NCBI GenBank assembly: GCA_019752635.1
Contig: JAIELX010000076.1
Coordinates: 33,164-97,163, forward strand
Direction: 5' to 3'
DNA length: 64,000 bases
Source of the DNA: Candidatus Obscuribacterales bacterium
GTDB lineage: Bacteria; Cyanobacteriota; Vampirovibrionia; Obscuribacterales; Obscuribacteraceae
Shown here: positions 9,933 through 19,023 of the stretch, in pieces
Layout of the letters: the number at the start of each line of letters is the position of its first letter
Position numbering within the stretch: position 1 is the first letter of the stretch
Program-made: the position numbers and the translations under genes
Notes under the pieces: generated by a model
Database searches by the model: none
What the model saw: only the letters and a program-made list of their open reading frames with translations
What the model was told of the DNA's origin: nothing

Positions 9933-10704
9933 TTTTGGTCAGTTGTTCCACGCGATTTAAGTAATACTCTGATGACGAACCGTGGTTGAATTTGAACAAC
10001 TCTCTGCCGGCCAGGGCACTGGCGCCCGTGCCGAATGCTACACCGATTAACGAACTCCCGAGCATGAGCAGTTGTCCGCGAGTGCCTCCGGCTTGTGAAA
10101 TGTAGCGCGCTGCCAATTTGGAGCCTCCGTAAGCGGACAGAGCACCACATGCCGAACCGAAAGTCATGCCGCCAAAGATAGCACCATTTTTTGTCCAGCG
10201 ATCCATCTTGCTTTCATAGGGATCTGTTGCTACCGGCTCTATCAGTGCTTTTTGAAGTGTGTACAGATCGTATCGGCTAATCTGACCTTTGATTTCGCGG
10301 TCAGGGAACGCGGGGTCTTTGCGCCGGTCGTAATTGGTCGATTCCTCACATAGGCCTGAGAGCAACTCGATGTTTTTCTCAGCGAGCTTGAGCATTGCTC
10401 TGTCTCTAGCGTCTATTGCCGGGTTGACGCTTGCCTTCTCCAATTCGATTCGAGAAAGAGTTTTGTCGTTATCAGAGTCAATCAGTTCGAAATTATCGAG
10501 CAGAAACTTTCCCAGTGCTTTCAGTTTCGATTCGTGCTCTACGACAAGCTGATTTGGTCGTGCGATCTGACGCGCGACTCCAACGTTACCTGCAAAAGCC
10601 AGGGCATAGGATTTCGTCGCGCGTTCAATGGCTTCCTGACCCCAGTTTGGCGGTGATTGGGCCGGCTCCGCTTTTCGCGGAACGCCGATCTCGTTTTCGG
10701 GCAT
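9922..10704 (-). CDS. EF-hand-like membrane protein
   Basis: The start is ATG 10704, preceded by GGAGAG; an ATG at 10728 in the same frame has no such site. The 260-residue product begins MPENEIGVPRKAEP. A single EF-hand-like calcium loop reads DSDNDKTLSRIEL near residues 70-82, a match to the D-x-D-x-D pattern. A second acidic region contains DREIKGQISRYDL. Two hydrophobic Gly/Ala-rich helices near residues 175-230 (GGMTFGSACGALSAYGG, LLMLGSSLIGVAFGTGASAL) suggest membrane insertion. The tail is soluble. Together these suggest a calcium-responsive membrane protein; the function is unknown. Another EF-hand protein lies at 52222. Confidence 0.7.
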   Translation of the reverse strand: MPENEIGVPRKAEPAQSPPNWGQEAIERATKSYALAFAGNVGVARQIARPNQLVVEHESKLKALGKFLLDNFELIDSDNDKTLSRIELEKASVNPAIDARDRAMLKLAEKNIELLSGLCEESTNYDRRKDPAFPDREIKGQISRYDLYTLQKALIEPVATDPYESKMDRWTKNGAIFGGMTFGSACGALSAYGGSKLAARYISQAGGTRGQLLMLGSSLIGVAFGTGASALAGRELFKFNHGSSSEYYLNRVEQLTKINW

Positions 10705-10789
10705 AGTTTCTCTCCAGCAAATATTCAACTAAGCTGCGCGAACAGCTAGCTGCGAACATAGTACGCAATAATTGATAAACAGTTGAATT

Positions 10790-10835
10790 TCTGATCTGGT
10801 GAACTTTTGATCTTCCACGCGAAGTTACTGCGGCG
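10790..10835 (-). repeat. Partial duplication of a segment of the adjacent gene
   Basis: On the minus strand this intergenic stretch reads VEDQKFTRSE in one frame. That is nearly the same as VEDQKFYRSE encoded at about 11015-11060 inside the neighbouring gene. Over about 38 bases the two differ at only a handful of positions. It looks like the residue of a short duplication or of a lost tandem paralogue. Confidence 0.5.
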
Positions 10836-10901
10836 GAAGTCGCGCCAGATCAAGCAGTGGTCTCGCCAGGGCAGCGACCAACGATTTTGCCGTGCCGTCG
10901 A

Positions 10902-11870
10902 CTACTTCGTCGCCATGAGCGGCAAGCCGACGGCTTTTTGATCTCCGCTTAGTTCAGGCGACAAAAGCGCCATCTCGACGCGAGCATTTGGTTCGTTCAG
11001 TCTTTGCAGGAGAAATTTTTCTGATCTGTAGAACTTTTGGTCCTCGACGCAGAATGTTCCGGCATAATCGCCATCGTGGTACAAATCAAGCCATGTCGTG
11101 GTTTGGAGCGAACAAGCGAAACACGCGGTTTGCTTATGTTGACGCACCCAGTGGCGCATTTCCACCACGTATTCTTCTGGTTTCAAGCTATCCGATCGCA
11201 TGAGCGGGCAACCGAGGAATAACGCAGCTAAAGCCATTACGACATCTTCCGGCAATTCATATACACGGATTTCGGCACCCTTAGCAAATGCATCCGCCAG
11301 CATAAGCTCCAATGATTCTTTTACCGGCAGTGCTTCGGTTGTTGATTTATTACCGTAGATGCAGCCGACCACGCGGCCGCCATTCAAGATTGCACCGGAG
11401 CGTGAAAAGCGTTCTTGATTGAATGATTTGATGCAGCCGGTGAATTCTTCTTTTTCCAACTCTTGGCACAGTTTTGCAAAGTCAATTTCCGAGCTGTTTA
11501 GAGCGCGAATTTCAACATCATCAACCGGTGGTACCAATAAATCTGTCGCGCGCTTGAATTTCAAACTTGCGGTCAGAGCTTGCTCTTCCTTGAGTGCGTC
11601 GCGCAGTCGCTCATAGGATGAGCGCTTGTTGGATAACTCATGCAATACAGCTCGGTCCTCGTGTACTTCAATGAATTGCGCCAGTACCACGGTTCCGAGT
11701 TCGTGTTCGTGCGAAGTGGGAAGCACGCCCGGCAAATTCTTGCCTCCCATCGCCACGAAATAACCGTCGCTTGCTTTGGAGAGAATCTTGCACTCAACAA
11801 GCCGTCCGCTGTGATATTTGGCCAGTTCTTCCTGAATCGTCAAGCTTCGCTCTCCTGGAGATTTACTCAC
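10902..11870 (-). CDS. Hypothetical protein, 322 aa
   Basis: The N-terminal 70 residues (VECKILSKASDGYFVAMGGKNLPGVLP) form a short beta-rich segment. It is followed by a charged helix, then from about residue 130 a domain reading FTGCIKSFNQERFSRSGAILNGGRVVGCIYG. That pattern resembles the PATAN/DUF4388 scheme (T-G-x-I, S-G-x-I-x-x-G-x-x-V), but the match is loose. Position 11870 is the only good start. Just beyond the stop, the +1 frame reads DEVVDGTAKSLVAALARPLL for 28 codons with coding character. The annotated C-terminus may therefore be a frameshifted version of a longer ancestor. Function unknown. Confidence 0.65.
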   Translation of the reverse strand: MSKSPGERSLTIQEELAKYHSGRLVECKILSKASDGYFVAMGGKNLPGVLPTSHEHELGTVVLAQFIEVHEDRAVLHELSNKRSSYERLRDALKEEQALTASLKFKRATDLLVPPVDDVEIRALNSSEIDFAKLCQELEKEEFTGCIKSFNQERFSRSGAILNGGRVVGCIYGNKSTTEALPVKESLELMLADAFAKGAEIRVYELPEDVVMALAALFLGCPLMRSDSLKPEEYVVEMRHWVRQHKQTACFACSLQTTTWLDLYHDGDYAGTFCVEDQKFYRSEKFLLQRLNEPNARVEMALLSPELSGDQKAVGLPLMATK

Positions 11871-11937
11871 ATTTTAGCTGTTCGGAGCCCTTTCGGTTGC
11901 TGCATTGTCAAATACGCTTGAATCAGTCTGCCAGTTG

Positions 11938-12393
11938 TCAGCACTTGGGTTGGGTTGACGCGTCTTTTTGTGTCTTGATTGCCGACAGCACTTTGAACGG
12001 ATCCGGTTTTCCGCGTTCATAGAAGAAAATCTTGCCGGCCGGACATATTGCCACCACTGTTCGGCGGTTGAAGGGAAGCAGGGGCAAGAACGCCTTGTAT
12101 CTCTTGGCGACGGTGCCGCGAGGATCGCTCAAGATCGGAAACTGCAAACGACGGCGAACACAAAACTGTTTTTGTTTTTCGAGGGTCGCGGTGTTGATGC
12201 CAAACACACGTGCATTTGCTTCCAGAAATCCTTCCCAGGTTTCGTTCACCTCATCCAACTGCTTATTGCAAGTCGGCGAGTCGTTGGCGGGATAGAAAAT
12301 CAAAACTACATATGAGCCCAACAGGGATTGCAACCGGATTGGTTGTCCTGTGGTTGATTCCAATGAAAAATCAGGCGCTTGTTGACCGAGCAT
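11938..12393 (-). CDS. Peroxiredoxin (AhpC/TSA, BCP/PrxQ-like)
   Basis: This 151-residue thioredoxin-fold protein should reduce H2O2 or organic hydroperoxides. The peroxidatic cysteine is C42 in YPANDSPTCNKQ, the family's P-x3-(T/S)-x2-C motif with Ser in place of the usual Thr. No Cys follows five residues later as in typical PrxQ proteins. C78 in KQKQFCVRRR is the only mid-protein candidate for a resolving cysteine. The C-terminus continues past a strand reading VVAICPAGKIFFYE. It is the last gene of a tight minus-strand run (korA, korB, membrane protein, peroxiredoxin; gaps 8, 13 and 14 bases). That placement suggests protection of the oxygen-labile oxidoreductase encoded upstream; the link is inferred. 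Confidence 0.88.
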   Translation of the reverse strand: MLGQQAPDFSLESTTGQPIRLQSLLGSYVVLIFYPANDSPTCNKQLDEVNETWEGFLEANARVFGINTATLEKQKQFCVRRRLQFPILSDPRGTVAKRYKAFLPLLPFNRRTVVAICPAGKIFFYERGKPDPFKVLSAIKTQKDASTQPKC

Positions 12394-12407
12394 CGGTCAC
12401 CTCCGTC

Positions 12408-12959
12408 TCATCTCTCGTTTGTCGCATCTGCTTCGTCCAGTGTTTGCAATGTTTCCGGGCCGGAGTATAACAGTTTTGATGCGGCTATTTGAGAGCCCCA
12501 CAATGACAACAAGATCTTGATTCTGGCGCCGGTGGTTTTCTTGAATTCCTCAAGTCCGAATCTTCGAATTCCCAGCGTCACGAATGTATTGAAGTCATCT
12601 TCCAGGTAGCCGAACAATAATCTTTCGTCGGCTTCCTGGTGTTCAACCAGCTTGTTTAGCAAGTAGAACAAATGCACCCGCGGGCGATAGAAATATCTGA
12701 TCCATGCGAGAAATTGTTCGTTGTCGAGCGCGGCCGTGTAGACATCAAATTTGTCTTTGTAATCTTCCAGGTGAACTGCATCCATCCTCACTTCGTCCAG
12801 ATAAGTCTTTATAAACTCCCAGGAGCGCCTGAAGCGCTCCTGGGAGTCGTTTTGGATTATCTGCGTATTGACCTGTTTGATCTGAAAAAAGATCATGAAC
12901 AGAACAATGGTGCTGCTGATTGACTGCGCCCAGACTGCTACAAGGTTCCAGTCGATCAT
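12408..12959 (-). CDS. Membrane-anchored hypothetical protein
   Basis: The 183-residue product has one N-terminal membrane helix (WAQSISSTIVLFMIFFQI, about residues 10-27) and a helical soluble domain with many aromatic and charged residues (SWEFIKTYLDEVR, AWIRYFYRPRVHLFYLLNKL). It has the look of DUF4760-type proteins, with a short anchor and a cytoplasmic helical bundle, but I cannot confirm this. It sits between korB and the peroxiredoxin with gaps of 13 and 14 bases, so it belongs to that operon. Confidence 0.75.
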   Translation of the reverse strand: MIDWNLVAVWAQSISSTIVLFMIFFQIKQVNTQIIQNDSQERFRRSWEFIKTYLDEVRMDAVHLEDYKDKFDVYTAALDNEQFLAWIRYFYRPRVHLFYLLNKLVEHQEADERLLFGYLEDDFNTFVTLGIRRFGLEEFKKTTGARIKILLSLWGSQIAASKLLYSGPETLQTLDEADATNER

Positions 12960-12972
12960 GGTGTAGCCACAA

Positions 12973-14025
12973 TTACATTAGCGACTTCATGATTGCGTCC
13001 AGTGCTGACTTAGGCGGACGCAGCCGGTCTTGTTGCAGGTGCGAAAGCGGCGTATCGACAACGTTCATAATGTCGACGAAGTTCTCTTTCTCTTCGTCTA
13101 TGTACAGAAGACCGGTCAAAAACTGTTTGTCTTTGTTGGCCTGGTGGATCGTTGCAATGGCCTTTTCGCGATTGGTCGGATCGTACTCGCGTTCAGTTTT
13201 CTTGAGTGTGACCTTTGATCCGTCATGAAGGGCAACTTCCTGAACAGAGCCGGGTTCGTAGTCCACGGTAATCTGCTCGAAGAAAGGAATGTAGCCCAAT
13301 TCGTGAAGCGGGATCTCGTGCTCTTTCGCGTACTTGTAGCTCTTCGTCGAAGCTTCGTGGTTGTTGAAAGTCACGCATGGGCTGATCACGTCCAGAATGC
13401 AGGTGCCTTTGTGAGACATCGCTGCTTTCAACAGGGCGACCAATTGCTTCGGATCTCCTGCAAATGAGCGACCGACGAATCCGCAGCCGAGCTCGATTGC
13501 AAGCGAGCAAAGATCAATTGATTGTAGTTCGTTTAGAACTCCGCTTTTGGCCTTTGCACCTTTTTCCGCCGTGGCGGAAAATTGACCCTTGGTCAGGCCG
13601 TACACGCCGTTGTTTTCTACAACGTAGACCATCGGGATATTGCGGCGCACAAGGTGGCAAAATTGGCCCATGCCGATGCTGGCAGTGTCGCCGTCGCCGC
13701 TGACAGCCAGCAGCAATAGCTCCGTGTTTGCCATTCCTACGCCGGTAGCAACGGAAGGCATTCTTCCGTGCACTGCGTTGAATCCGTGCGAGCGACTCAA
13801 GAAGTAAGCGGGTGTTTTGCTGGAACAGCCGATTCCGCTTAGCTTGGCTACTTTGTGCGGATCGATTCCGACGTCGTAGCAAGCTTTGATTATCTGCGAA
13901 GTGATTGCGTCGTGTCCGCAACCATCACACAGTGTTGAAGGGGCGCCTTTATAATCCGCCAGAGTTAAACCGAGTCTGTTGGTCTTCGGTGCCGGCGCAT
14001 CAGGTGATTTGACTGCATCAACCAT
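12973..14025 (-). CDS. korB: 2-oxoacid:ferredoxin oxidoreductase, beta subunit
   Basis: The 350-residue thiamine-diphosphate-binding subunit catalyses, with the alpha subunit, the CoA-dependent oxidative decarboxylation of a 2-oxoacid (2-oxoglutarate or pyruvate) with ferredoxin as acceptor. Visible signatures are C33 and C36 in LCDGCGHD, C67 in SGIGCSSK and C217 in ISPCVTFNN, the four cysteines expected for the proximal [4Fe-4S] cluster. GDGDTASIG (110-118) and ENNGVYGLTKGQ (137-148) form the TPP/Mg site. It follows korA after 8 bases. Substrate specificity cannot be settled from sequence alone; the two-subunit layout without a separate ferredoxin subunit fits the Kor or OforAB type. Confidence 0.93.
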   Translation of the reverse strand: MVDAVKSPDAPAPKTNRLGLTLADYKGAPSTLCDGCGHDAITSQIIKACYDVGIDPHKVAKLSGIGCSSKTPAYFLSRSHGFNAVHGRMPSVATGVGMANTELLLLAVSGDGDTASIGMGQFCHLVRRNIPMVYVVENNGVYGLTKGQFSATAEKGAKAKSGVLNELQSIDLCSLAIELGCGFVGRSFAGDPKQLVALLKAAMSHKGTCILDVISPCVTFNNHEASTKSYKYAKEHEIPLHELGYIPFFEQITVDYEPGSVQEVALHDGSKVTLKKTEREYDPTNREKAIATIHQANKDKQFLTGLLYIDEEKENFVDIMNVVDTPLSHLQQDRLRPPKSALDAIMKSLM

Positions 14026-14033
14026 GACTGTAG

Positions 14034-15857
14034 TTACCTCTCTTGTTCCATAATGGCATCGGTGACGGACCGGGCGTCGATGGGAAGCCCGTTGTAGTGG
14101 CGAACTGAGCGCAGCCGCATCGAATGATCCGGATTATCCAAACGAAGCAAATCGCGCAATTGCGCATCGCGGTCTTGCTCAACGACGTAGATACGCTCGT
14201 GTTTTTCGATGAATTCGCGGACTTCTGCTGTGAAAGGCAACGCTTTGATGCGCAAGTAATCCGCAGGAATCGAAGCAACGGCCAGTTGTTCTTGTGATTC
14301 GCGAACAGCCGGGTCGGAAGAGCCGAAGGCGATTATGCCGATCTTTGCTCCTGCCGTTGTGAAAATTTCCGGCTTTGGAACGTACTTGCGAGCCGTTTGA
14401 TACTTACGGTCCAGTCGATCCATCAAGTTGACATAATCTTCCGGACGTTCGGTGTAGTTGGCTTTTTCGTTGTGTCCGCTTCCGCGAGTGAAATATGCTG
14501 CAAGCGGGTGATCCGTTCCCGGCAGTGTGCGGTATGGAATACCGTCGCCGTCTACGTCGCGATAACGTTCGAACTTGCCCAGTCTTTCAAGATCTTCGGC
14601 GTTGAGAATCTTGCCTCTATCCAGCGGTTTTTCAGGATACTTGAATGGATCGGACATCCAGTTGTTCATGCCGAGGTCCAAATCGCTCAGTACGAAAATC
14701 GGAGTTTGGAATCGCTCTGCAAGGTCAAACGCTTCCATCGCCAACGTGTAGCATTCTTCGACCGACGCAGGCATCAAGACTATGTGCTTGGTGTCGCCGT
14801 GTGAAAGCTGATAGCAGCTGAACAGGTCGGCTTGAGCGGTTCTTGTAGGCATACCGGTAGAAGGACCGACACGCGAGATATCAAAAATTACGGTTGGGAT
14901 TTCGGCGAAGTAGCCGAGTCCGACGAATTCGCTCATGAGCGAAATGCCGGGACCCGAGGTCGAGGTCATTGAACGAGCGCCAGCCCAGCCGGCTCCGAGT
15001 GCCATGCCGATAGCGGCGAGCTCATCTTCTGCTTGAATAATCGCGTAACTGGCCTTGCCAGTCTCTTTGTCGACGCGATACTCTTCCATGTAGTCCGCAA
15101 GAGACTCGCAAAGACTTGACGAAGGTGTAATCGGATACCAGGTGATTACCGAAGCTCCGGCAAACATACATCCGAGTGCTGCGGCTGCGTTTCCGTCGAT
15201 TATTATCTTGCCTTCGGTTTCGTTCATTCGCTCGACGTAATAAGGATCTGCCTTCTTCAGGTTTTCCTTAGCCCACTCGCGTCCCTTGTTGGCCGCGGTC
15301 AGGTTCAGTTCGACTGCTTTGGCTTTGCCTTCAAACTGCTTCGTAATGGAAACTTCGATTTCTTTGTGATCGATATTGAGAAGTTCGGCAACGACGCCGA
15401 CATAAATCATGTTCGTTACTAGTTTGCGCAGTTTCAGGTTATCGGTGGTTTGTGCCGCCAGTTCACCAAACGGCACCAGGTAGTGGCGCACGTCATCGCG
15501 CACCTTGTCCAGGTTGAGTTCCTTCGGGCTGACACAGACCGAACCGGAGCGAAGTCCTTTGACATCTTCGACTGCAGTTTGAGGGTTCATGGCGACCAGG
15601 AGGTCTATTTCTTTCTTTCTGGCAATCCATCCGTCCTTATTGACGCGAATGGTGAACCAGGTTGGAAGTCCCGCGATGTTTGACGGGAAAAGGTTCTTTC
15701 CACTGACTGGAATACCCATTTGGAAAATGGAACGCATGAGAACGCTGTTGGAAGATTGGCTTCCAGAGCCATTCACTGTGGCAACTTGAATCGAAAAATC
15801 ATTGACGATTCTGCCCTGTTCTGTTTTCTGGGTGCTATCGGCTGCTAATGTCTTCAC
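14034..15857 (-). CDS. korA: 2-oxoacid:acceptor oxidoreductase, alpha subunit (gamma-alpha fusion)
   Basis: This 607-residue subunit fuses two domains. Residues about 20-200 are the gamma domain (GSGSQSSNSVLMRSIFQMG, DLLVAMNPQTAVEDV). Residues about 215-600 are the alpha pyrimidine-binding domain, with YPITPSSSLCE, ALGAGWAGARSMTSTSGPG and a C-terminal domain reading IIAFGSSDPAVRESQ. This gamma-alpha order is characteristic of KorA. Together with KorB it feeds low-potential electrons to ferredoxin in the cytoplasm. It is the first gene of the four-gene unit that ends with peroxiredoxin. The region upstream (15858-16015) holds the likely promoter, but I see no clear site. Confidence 0.93.
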   Translation of the reverse strand: MKTLAADSTQKTEQGRIVNDFSIQVATVNGSGSQSSNSVLMRSIFQMGIPVSGKNLFPSNIAGLPTWFTIRVNKDGWIARKKEIDLLVAMNPQTAVEDVKGLRSGSVCVSPKELNLDKVRDDVRHYLVPFGELAAQTTDNLKLRKLVTNMIYVGVVAELLNIDHKEIEVSITKQFEGKAKAVELNLTAANKGREWAKENLKKADPYYVERMNETEGKIIIDGNAAAALGCMFAGASVITWYPITPSSSLCESLADYMEEYRVDKETGKASYAIIQAEDELAAIGMALGAGWAGARSMTSTSGPGISLMSEFVGLGYFAEIPTVIFDISRVGPSTGMPTRTAQADLFSCYQLSHGDTKHIVLMPASVEECYTLAMEAFDLAERFQTPIFVLSDLDLGMNNWMSDPFKYPEKPLDRGKILNAEDLERLGKFERYRDVDGDGIPYRTLPGTDHPLAAYFTRGSGHNEKANYTERPEDYVNLMDRLDRKYQTARKYVPKPEIFTTAGAKIGIIAFGSSDPAVRESQEQLAVASIPADYLRIKALPFTAEVREFIEKHERIYVVEQDRDAQLRDLLRLDNPDHSMRLRSVRHYNGLPIDARSVTDAIMEQER

Positions 15858-16015
15858 GGCACACTACCTTGAGATTTGCGACAACCATACAGTTTAGCAA
15901 CGGACTCTCTGAATGCCGCCAAGCTACAGGTTCTACTAATGATTTCTTGGCCAAGTGAAACAGAGTGTTTCGGTTGTCACTCCTAAACTCCGACAACAAA
16001 TCAGCAGCGGCGTGT

Positions 16016-16693
16016 CTAAATTAAGTCGTAGTCCCAGCTTTCGTCATCGAACCTTAAGGAGCGTTTTGTCGGTGACTCCAAAAGACGAACTATCCAAGTG
16101 GCGACATAATTGCTGTCATGCATGATTTTTGTTTTTTCCGCGATCTCGTCTTCCGTTAATCCATGCCTGCCAAGCGGGGTGTCGACCGGCCCCGGATAGA
16201 TGGTCTTGACCACCGTCTGCGGTCGGTCCCTTTCAACGGCTGCTGCGAAATTCGCTGCGAATTGTTTAGTTAGCGCATAGAGCGCAGGATCAAGCGGAGG
16301 ATCTGTCGCGTGACCGGAGGACATTTGGAGCAATGTTGCGTTTGCCTTGAGAAACGGCAAGCTCGCACGCATTGTCATCCACGCTCCTTTTACGTTTGCG
16401 GAAATGAGTTCGTCAAAGTCCTGTTCGCTTGAATCGAACAGGCGCCCCCGGCGCATGATTCCCGCGTTGTTGAAAAGTACATCCACGTCGGTTCCGATTC
16501 GCTCAAATGCTATTCGCAATGACGTTGCATCGGTTACATCTGCTTTGTAATGGCAATGCGCGGACAGTTGAGCGGGTGCCTCCCTGTCTATAGAATGAAC
16601 TTCGTGCCCCGAAAGAGAGAGTAGGCTCGCGACCGCCGATCCGATTCCATTGCTGCCGCCGGTCAATACGACTTTCATTCGAGAATGCTCCAT
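16016..16693 (-). CDS. Short-chain dehydrogenase/reductase
   Basis: A 225-residue classical SDR with a Rossmann fold. It has the cofactor motif TGGSNGIG (11-18), D36 in SIDRE (suggesting NAD preference), NNAG (75-78), the catalytic Ser in QMSSG (125-126), and Y139-x3-K143 in YALTK. ATG 16678 is an equally possible start, because TGG lies very close to the N-terminus either way. The substrate is unknown. It follows the GNAT gene after 14 bases, so the two are probably one transcript. The C-terminal extension is short, as in small SDRs. Confidence 0.88.
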   Translation of the reverse strand: MEHSRMKVVLTGGSNGIGSAVASLLSLSGHEVHSIDREAPAQLSAHCHYKADVTDATSLRIAFERIGTDVDVLFNNAGIMRRGRLFDSSEQDFDELISANVKGAWMTMRASLPFLKANATLLQMSSGHATDPPLDPALYALTKQFAANFAAAVERDRPQTVVKTIYPGPVDTPLGRHGLTEDEIAEKTKIMHDSNYVATWIVRLLESPTKRSLRFDDESWDYDLI

Positions 16694-16707
16694 GCCAAAC
16701 TGCGTTT

Positions 16708-17769
16708 TTAATAATGATCAAGCTCGAGTAGCGGCGACGGCCGAATCGCAGTGCAAATCTCAACTTCCGGTCGTAGTGGTGCCATCATCGGCCGTGACCA
16801 TTTGCGATCGGCGATCTCGACCCCGTCCAGCTCTTCCGGTGCCGAGGCCACCCATCCCGTAATTTTGTGAATTCCTCGGCGAGCGGCAAGCTGCAACAGT
16901 TGCGCCCAAAGCGCTTGTATTGTCTCTTCGTTCCCTATTACTTCAAGCACGCGAATCGAATACTTCCCAAGCTCGAAGAGGGCATAGCCGCCATTGTGCC
17001 TCTCGAAGTTAAGCGCAATGATTTCCTGCTTCGGCCAGGCGTATCGGGAATTTTTGTGCAGATGTCTCTCACGTGCAAGCTTGAAATGCCAGTAATCATC
17101 TGATCTCACGAATCCGTACGGCTGTCTCGCCAGCCACCGGGCATGGTGGCGCACCATAGTTGAGACATCGGTAAGCGACAGATCGCGAATGTTACACCGC
17201 TCATCTCTGCCGCTGGAAAAGCGGCGGTCCAAGTCCTTCACCGCATGCTTGACATAATTGTCGGTGAATCGCAGTGAGAAATCCGTGTGACCTAATTGTA
17301 CAAAACCGGATTTTTCGTAGTACGCAGGATCGATGTCCGAGTTAAGCATTACTGCGTCGTATTCGCGTTCCTTGCAGAGTTCCATCATGTGCTTCATTAG
17401 CTTGAGCGCGTAACCCCGTCCGCGAAAATGCTCCGGTGTAAACACCGCTCCAATCCCTGCTACGCGATAATCGACGCCTCTGCGACGAAGTGTCATGTCA
17501 TACAATTTGCAACTGGACAGGACCGTGTCGCCGTCTGCAAAAGCCCAGCAACTCAAGTGCCTGCGAGACCACGGTAGCGAGTATTGCCACCATTGATAGT
17601 GGTAGTATTTTTCCCGCGTAAGACCCGGTGACCATTGCGTGAAGTTCGCGCGTAATATGTTGGTGACCATGAAATGCGTCGCCGGCACCAGTATGGCGCG
17701 CTCGGCGAGGTCATAGTCTCTATCGGCGGAATCTATGGGCGGATCCGTTTTGGTTTCTTGGGTAATCAT
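16708..17769 (-). CDS. GNAT-family N-acetyltransferase
   Basis: The 353-residue protein carries an N-terminal acetyltransferase domain. The acetyl-CoA pyrophosphate loop is HFRGRGYALKLM (R116-G-R-G119), followed by DPAYYEKSGFV, the conserved tail of the GNAT fold. A second region (about 200-350) ends with EICTAIRP and may be a second, degenerate GNAT-like or sterol-carrier-like domain, as in Eis-type enzymes; I cannot decide. The start is ATG 17769, next to the divergent upstream region of pspA. The acceptor substrate is unknown. It probably forms an operon with the SDR. Confidence 0.82.
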   Translation of the reverse strand: MITQETKTDPPIDSADRDYDLAERAILVPATHFMVTNILRANFTQWSPGLTREKYYHYQWWQYSLPWSRRHLSCWAFADGDTVLSSCKLYDMTLRRRGVDYRVAGIGAVFTPEHFRGRGYALKLMKHMMELCKEREYDAVMLNSDIDPAYYEKSGFVQLGHTDFSLRFTDNYVKHAVKDLDRRFSSGRDERCNIRDLSLTDVSTMVRHHARWLARQPYGFVRSDDYWHFKLARERHLHKNSRYAWPKQEIIALNFERHNGGYALFELGKYSIRVLEVIGNEETIQALWAQLLQLAARRGIHKITGWVASAPEELDGVEIADRKWSRPMMAPLRPEVEICTAIRPSPLLELDHY

Positions 17770-18087
17770 TTATCTATAAAGCAGGCAACAGGAGCTCAAT
17801 GATACCAAGATTGTTCGCATTCATCGCGCCGTGAGCCAGTGTACCGGCCCGTAGCCTGCCGCGCGGATTCGATTGTTCAAATTACAGTACTGACGGATCT
17901 ACTCCGGGGCGCGCCGTCTGATATGTGTACGCTCCCGCTTATCCCGGAGCCTCTGTAAAGCTTGTAGTGCTTATGTTTGGGACTGATGCGGCGCGTGCCC
18001 CCAAATTATCGTTCAATTAGTAGATAATTGGGCATAACAAGGTCAGTCTATTTTTGTCCCACAGTCGAGCTCGCGGGAGTGTCAAAC
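17770..18087. other. Intergenic region between divergent genes
   Basis: This 318-base stretch separates the GNAT gene from pspA. I see no convincing gene. A weak promoter-like TAGATAAT lies at 18020-18027, about 60 bases before the pspA start, without a clear partner -35. No repeat or strong hairpin was found. Confidence 0.4.
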
Positions 18088-18852
18088 ATGTTCAAGAGGT
18101 TCTTCACTCTATTCTCTGCAATGATGAACAGCATGATGGGGAAAATGGAAAACCCCGAAATCATGCTGGAACAAACCTGCTTGGAGTTGAACGAGCAAGT
18201 GCAGAAGGTGGAGCAAGCCGTTGTGCAAGCAATGGCGACCGAAAAGCAACTGCAGCGCGAGATGGAAAAGAACAAAAAAGAGTCGGAAACCTGGCACCAG
18301 CGGGCAACCATGGCGGTGCAGCAAGGGAACGACGAACTTGCCCGCCAGGCGCTGCAACGTAAACAGCAGTACGGCACCGCTGCCGCGGAACTCGAGACCC
18401 AGTTCAAGTCTCAGCAGGAGATGACTGTTCGGTTAAGACAGCAGTTAACTGACCTGAAGAGCGAAGTTCAAAAGGCGAACACCAAGAAATCCGTTATCGT
18501 GGCGCGCCACAAGGCAGCTACAGCAACGGCCAAGGCTAATGAAATCATGTCAAAGGCCTCATCTGACGGCGCCATGTCAACTTTTGAGCGCATGGAGCAA
18601 AAGGTTTCGATGCTGGAAGCCAAGTCTCAAGCCATGTCCGAATTGTCAGGCGATCAAGTCGGCAAGAATTTCAAGAATTTCGAAGAGCAGATGGACATAG
18701 AAGCTGAACTGATGGCGCTTAAGGGTGCCGCTGGCGGCGGTCCCAAGCTGATCGTGGCGCAAGAAGCGCAGCCTGTGCCGGCGAAAGCCGCCGCAGCGTC
18801 TGCTTCGCTAGATGACGACACCGTTGACGTTGAGGAAGTTCGCGAGGGCTAA
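18088..18852 (+). CDS. pspA: PspA/IM30 (ESCRT-III-like) membrane-stress protein
   Basis: ATG 18088 is preceded by GGGAG at a spacing of 8; the open frame extends upstream to 18028, but those residues look unlike the family. The 254-residue product begins MFKRFFTLFSAMMNSMMGK, the amphipathic helix alpha-0 typical of PspA/Vipp1. It continues as one long coiled coil (about 25-190) rich in Glu, Gln and Lys. An Ala/Gly-rich segment and an acidic tail (DDDTVDVEEV) follow. PspA proteins form helical polymers on the inner membrane and limit proton leakage. The tail here is longer than in E. coli PspA. No pspB, pspC or pspF lies nearby. Confidence 0.9.
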   Translation: MFKRFFTLFSAMMNSMMGKMENPEIMLEQTCLELNEQVQKVEQAVVQAMATEKQLQREMEKNKKESETWHQRATMAVQQGNDELARQALQRKQQYGTAAAELETQFKSQQEMTVRLRQQLTDLKSEVQKANTKKSVIVARHKAATATAKANEIMSKASSDGAMSTFERMEQKVSMLEAKSQAMSELSGDQVGKNFKNFEEQMDIEAELMALKGAAGGGPKLIVAQEAQPVPAKAAAASASLDDDTVDVEEVREG

Positions 18853-19023
18853 TTTCTTGTAGGCGCTCCGGCTCGTCGGCAAGCCTCCTTGCCTCCGCGC
18901 GCAGACAGCGACGCTACGCTCTTGCGGCTCCTCGCCGCTCGAGCTGCGCTTGGCCGAAATCCTTGTAAAAAACGTTACGTGCGAAACCTGGCTCAATTAC
19001 CACCCCTTGATTTGCGATAACAT

